A stretch of 10,910 nucleotides of DNA, taken from NCBI GenBank assembly GCA_003644325.1, contig QNCA01000023.1, positions 1 to 10,910 of the forward strand. Direction: 5' to 3'. The notes below the pieces were generated by a model. That model was given only the letters and a program-made list of their open reading frames with translations. It made no database searches and was not told the origin of the DNA. Shown here in pieces: positions 10,202-10,910 of this stretch (position 1 is its first letter; the number at the start of each line of letters is the position of its first letter). The DNA comes from Planctomycetota bacterium. Lineage in GTDB: Bacteria > Planctomycetota > B129-G9. Position numbers and translations under genes: made by a program.

Positions 10202-10885
10202 TCATTGTACCGCCAGGACCAGGCCGGGGCTCATGGAGAGCGAGACCACGACCTTCTGGATGAAGACGCCCTTCGCGGACGGCGGCTTGGAACGTTTGAT
10301 ATGCGTGAGCAGCGCCTCAATGTTCTCGACGAGCCTGCTCTCTTCAAACGAACACTTGCCCACGGGCACGTGCAGGTTGCCCTCGGCGTCGTTGCGATAC
10401 TCCAGTTTCCCGGCCTTGAACTCTTTGACGGCGGTGGCGACGTCCTCGGTCACGGTGCCCGACTTGGGCGAGGGCATCTTGCCCTGCGGGCCGAGTATCC
10501 GGCCCAGTTTGCCCACGACCCTCATCATGTCGGGAGAGGCCACCGCAACGTCGAAGTCCATCCAGCCGCCTTCGATCTTCTTGGCCAGTTCGGCGGCGCC
10601 GACTTCTTCCGCGCCTGCCGCGCGCGCCTCATCGGCCTTTGCGCCCTCGGCAAAGACGATGACCTTCTTGGAAACGCCTATGCCGTGAGGCAGGGATATG
10701 GAGCCGCGCACGAGTTGGTCGGCCTGCCGGGCGTCTATGCCCAGTTTCATGGCAATCTCGACCGTTTCGTCGAACCCGGTCGTTCCCATCTCCTTCAGCA
10801 GGCGGACGGCCTCCTGAACGGTGTAGCGTTTGCCCGGCTCCAACTTTTTGGCCAGTTCGTTAAATCTCTTGCTGTGTTTCGGCAT
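10202..10885 (-). CDS. rplA: Large ribosomal subunit protein uL1
   Basis: L1 binds helices 76-78 of 23S rRNA, forms the mobile L1 stalk at the E site, and in many bacteria represses its own operon. The 227 residues compare with 234 in E. coli. Domain I is made of both ends and domain II of roughly residues 68-158. The family signature appears as LGRILGPQGKMPSPKSGTV (127-145), followed by AVKEFKAGKLEYRND. Near the C-terminus the RNA-contacting Thr-Met-Gly triad known from Thermus L1 is Ser217-Met218-Ser219 here, in front of the conserved Pro-Gly. The ATG at 10885 has a GGA-containing purine stretch just upstream. Only 25 bases of upstream sequence are visible; rplK would be expected there from gene order in other bacteria. 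The frame is intact. Confidence 0.97.
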   Translation of the reverse strand: MPKHSKRFNELAKKLEPGKRYTVQEAVRLLKEMGTTGFDETVEIAMKLGIDARQADQLVRGSISLPHGIGVSKKVIVFAEGAKADEARAAGAEEVGAAELAKKIEGGWMDFDVAVASPDMMRVVGKLGRILGPQGKMPSPKSGTVTEDVATAVKEFKAGKLEYRNDAEGNLHVPVGKCSFEESRLVENIEALLTHIKRSKPPSAKGVFIQKVVVSLSMSPGLVLAVQ

Positions 10886-10910
10886 CTTTCCGTCGCTAAA
10901 ATGGTTCTTA

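Overview
This is an ordinary, essential housekeeping region. It is a single minus-strand gene cluster for ribosomal proteins and the large RNA polymerase subunits. In transcription order (descending coordinates) it runs rplA (L1) - rplJ (L10) - rplL (L7/L12) - rpoB (beta) - rpoC (beta') - rpsL (S12) - rpsG (S7), followed by a strong intrinsic terminator. All seven genes look intact. I see no tRNA, rRNA, CRISPR array, insertion sequence or phage gene, and no convincing gene on the plus strand.

The DNA is GC-rich and looks like a Gram-negative-type bacterium. Both polymerase subunits carry the lineage inserts known from the E. coli enzyme: an SI2-like coiled-coil insert in beta and an SI3-like insert inside the trigger loop of beta'. 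Firmicutes and Actinobacteria lack these. Residue patterns in L10 (WGGED), beta ([19 protein letters not shown]) and beta' (ENVILGH, PAGTGF) remind me most of Planctomycetota or a neighbouring, possibly uncultured, lineage. This is a judgement by eye with modest confidence.

Region by region: 10886-10910 is the short leader of rplA, and rplK is expected just beyond the window. 10202-10885 is rplA. 10129-10201 is a 73-base gap with a small GC-rich hairpin where other bacteria carry the L10 autoregulatory leader. 9451-10128 is rplJ, with an unusual 53-residue acidic tail. 9363-9450 is an AT-rich gap with a perfect TTGACA box and the ribosome-binding site that fixes a GTG start for rplL. 8964-9362 is rplL. 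5219-8884 is rpoB and 1032-5129 is rpoC, separated by 89 bases. rpsL overlaps the end of rpoC by 14 bases, and rpsG follows after 18 bases. 133-174 is the terminator. 1-130 holds no supported gene but has three short 7-8 bp tandem duplications.

Functionally, the cluster joins the L1/L7-L12 stalk proteins and the polymerase core to the decoding proteins S12 and S7 in one apparent transcription unit. Translation and transcription capacity would therefore be made together. The terminator directly after rpsG suggests that fusA and tuf are not co-transcribed with it. No new biological system is apparent. The points most worth a second look are residue-level deviations in S12 and L1, the L10 tail, the methionine-rich repeat hinge of L7/L12, and a possible promoter feeding rplL.
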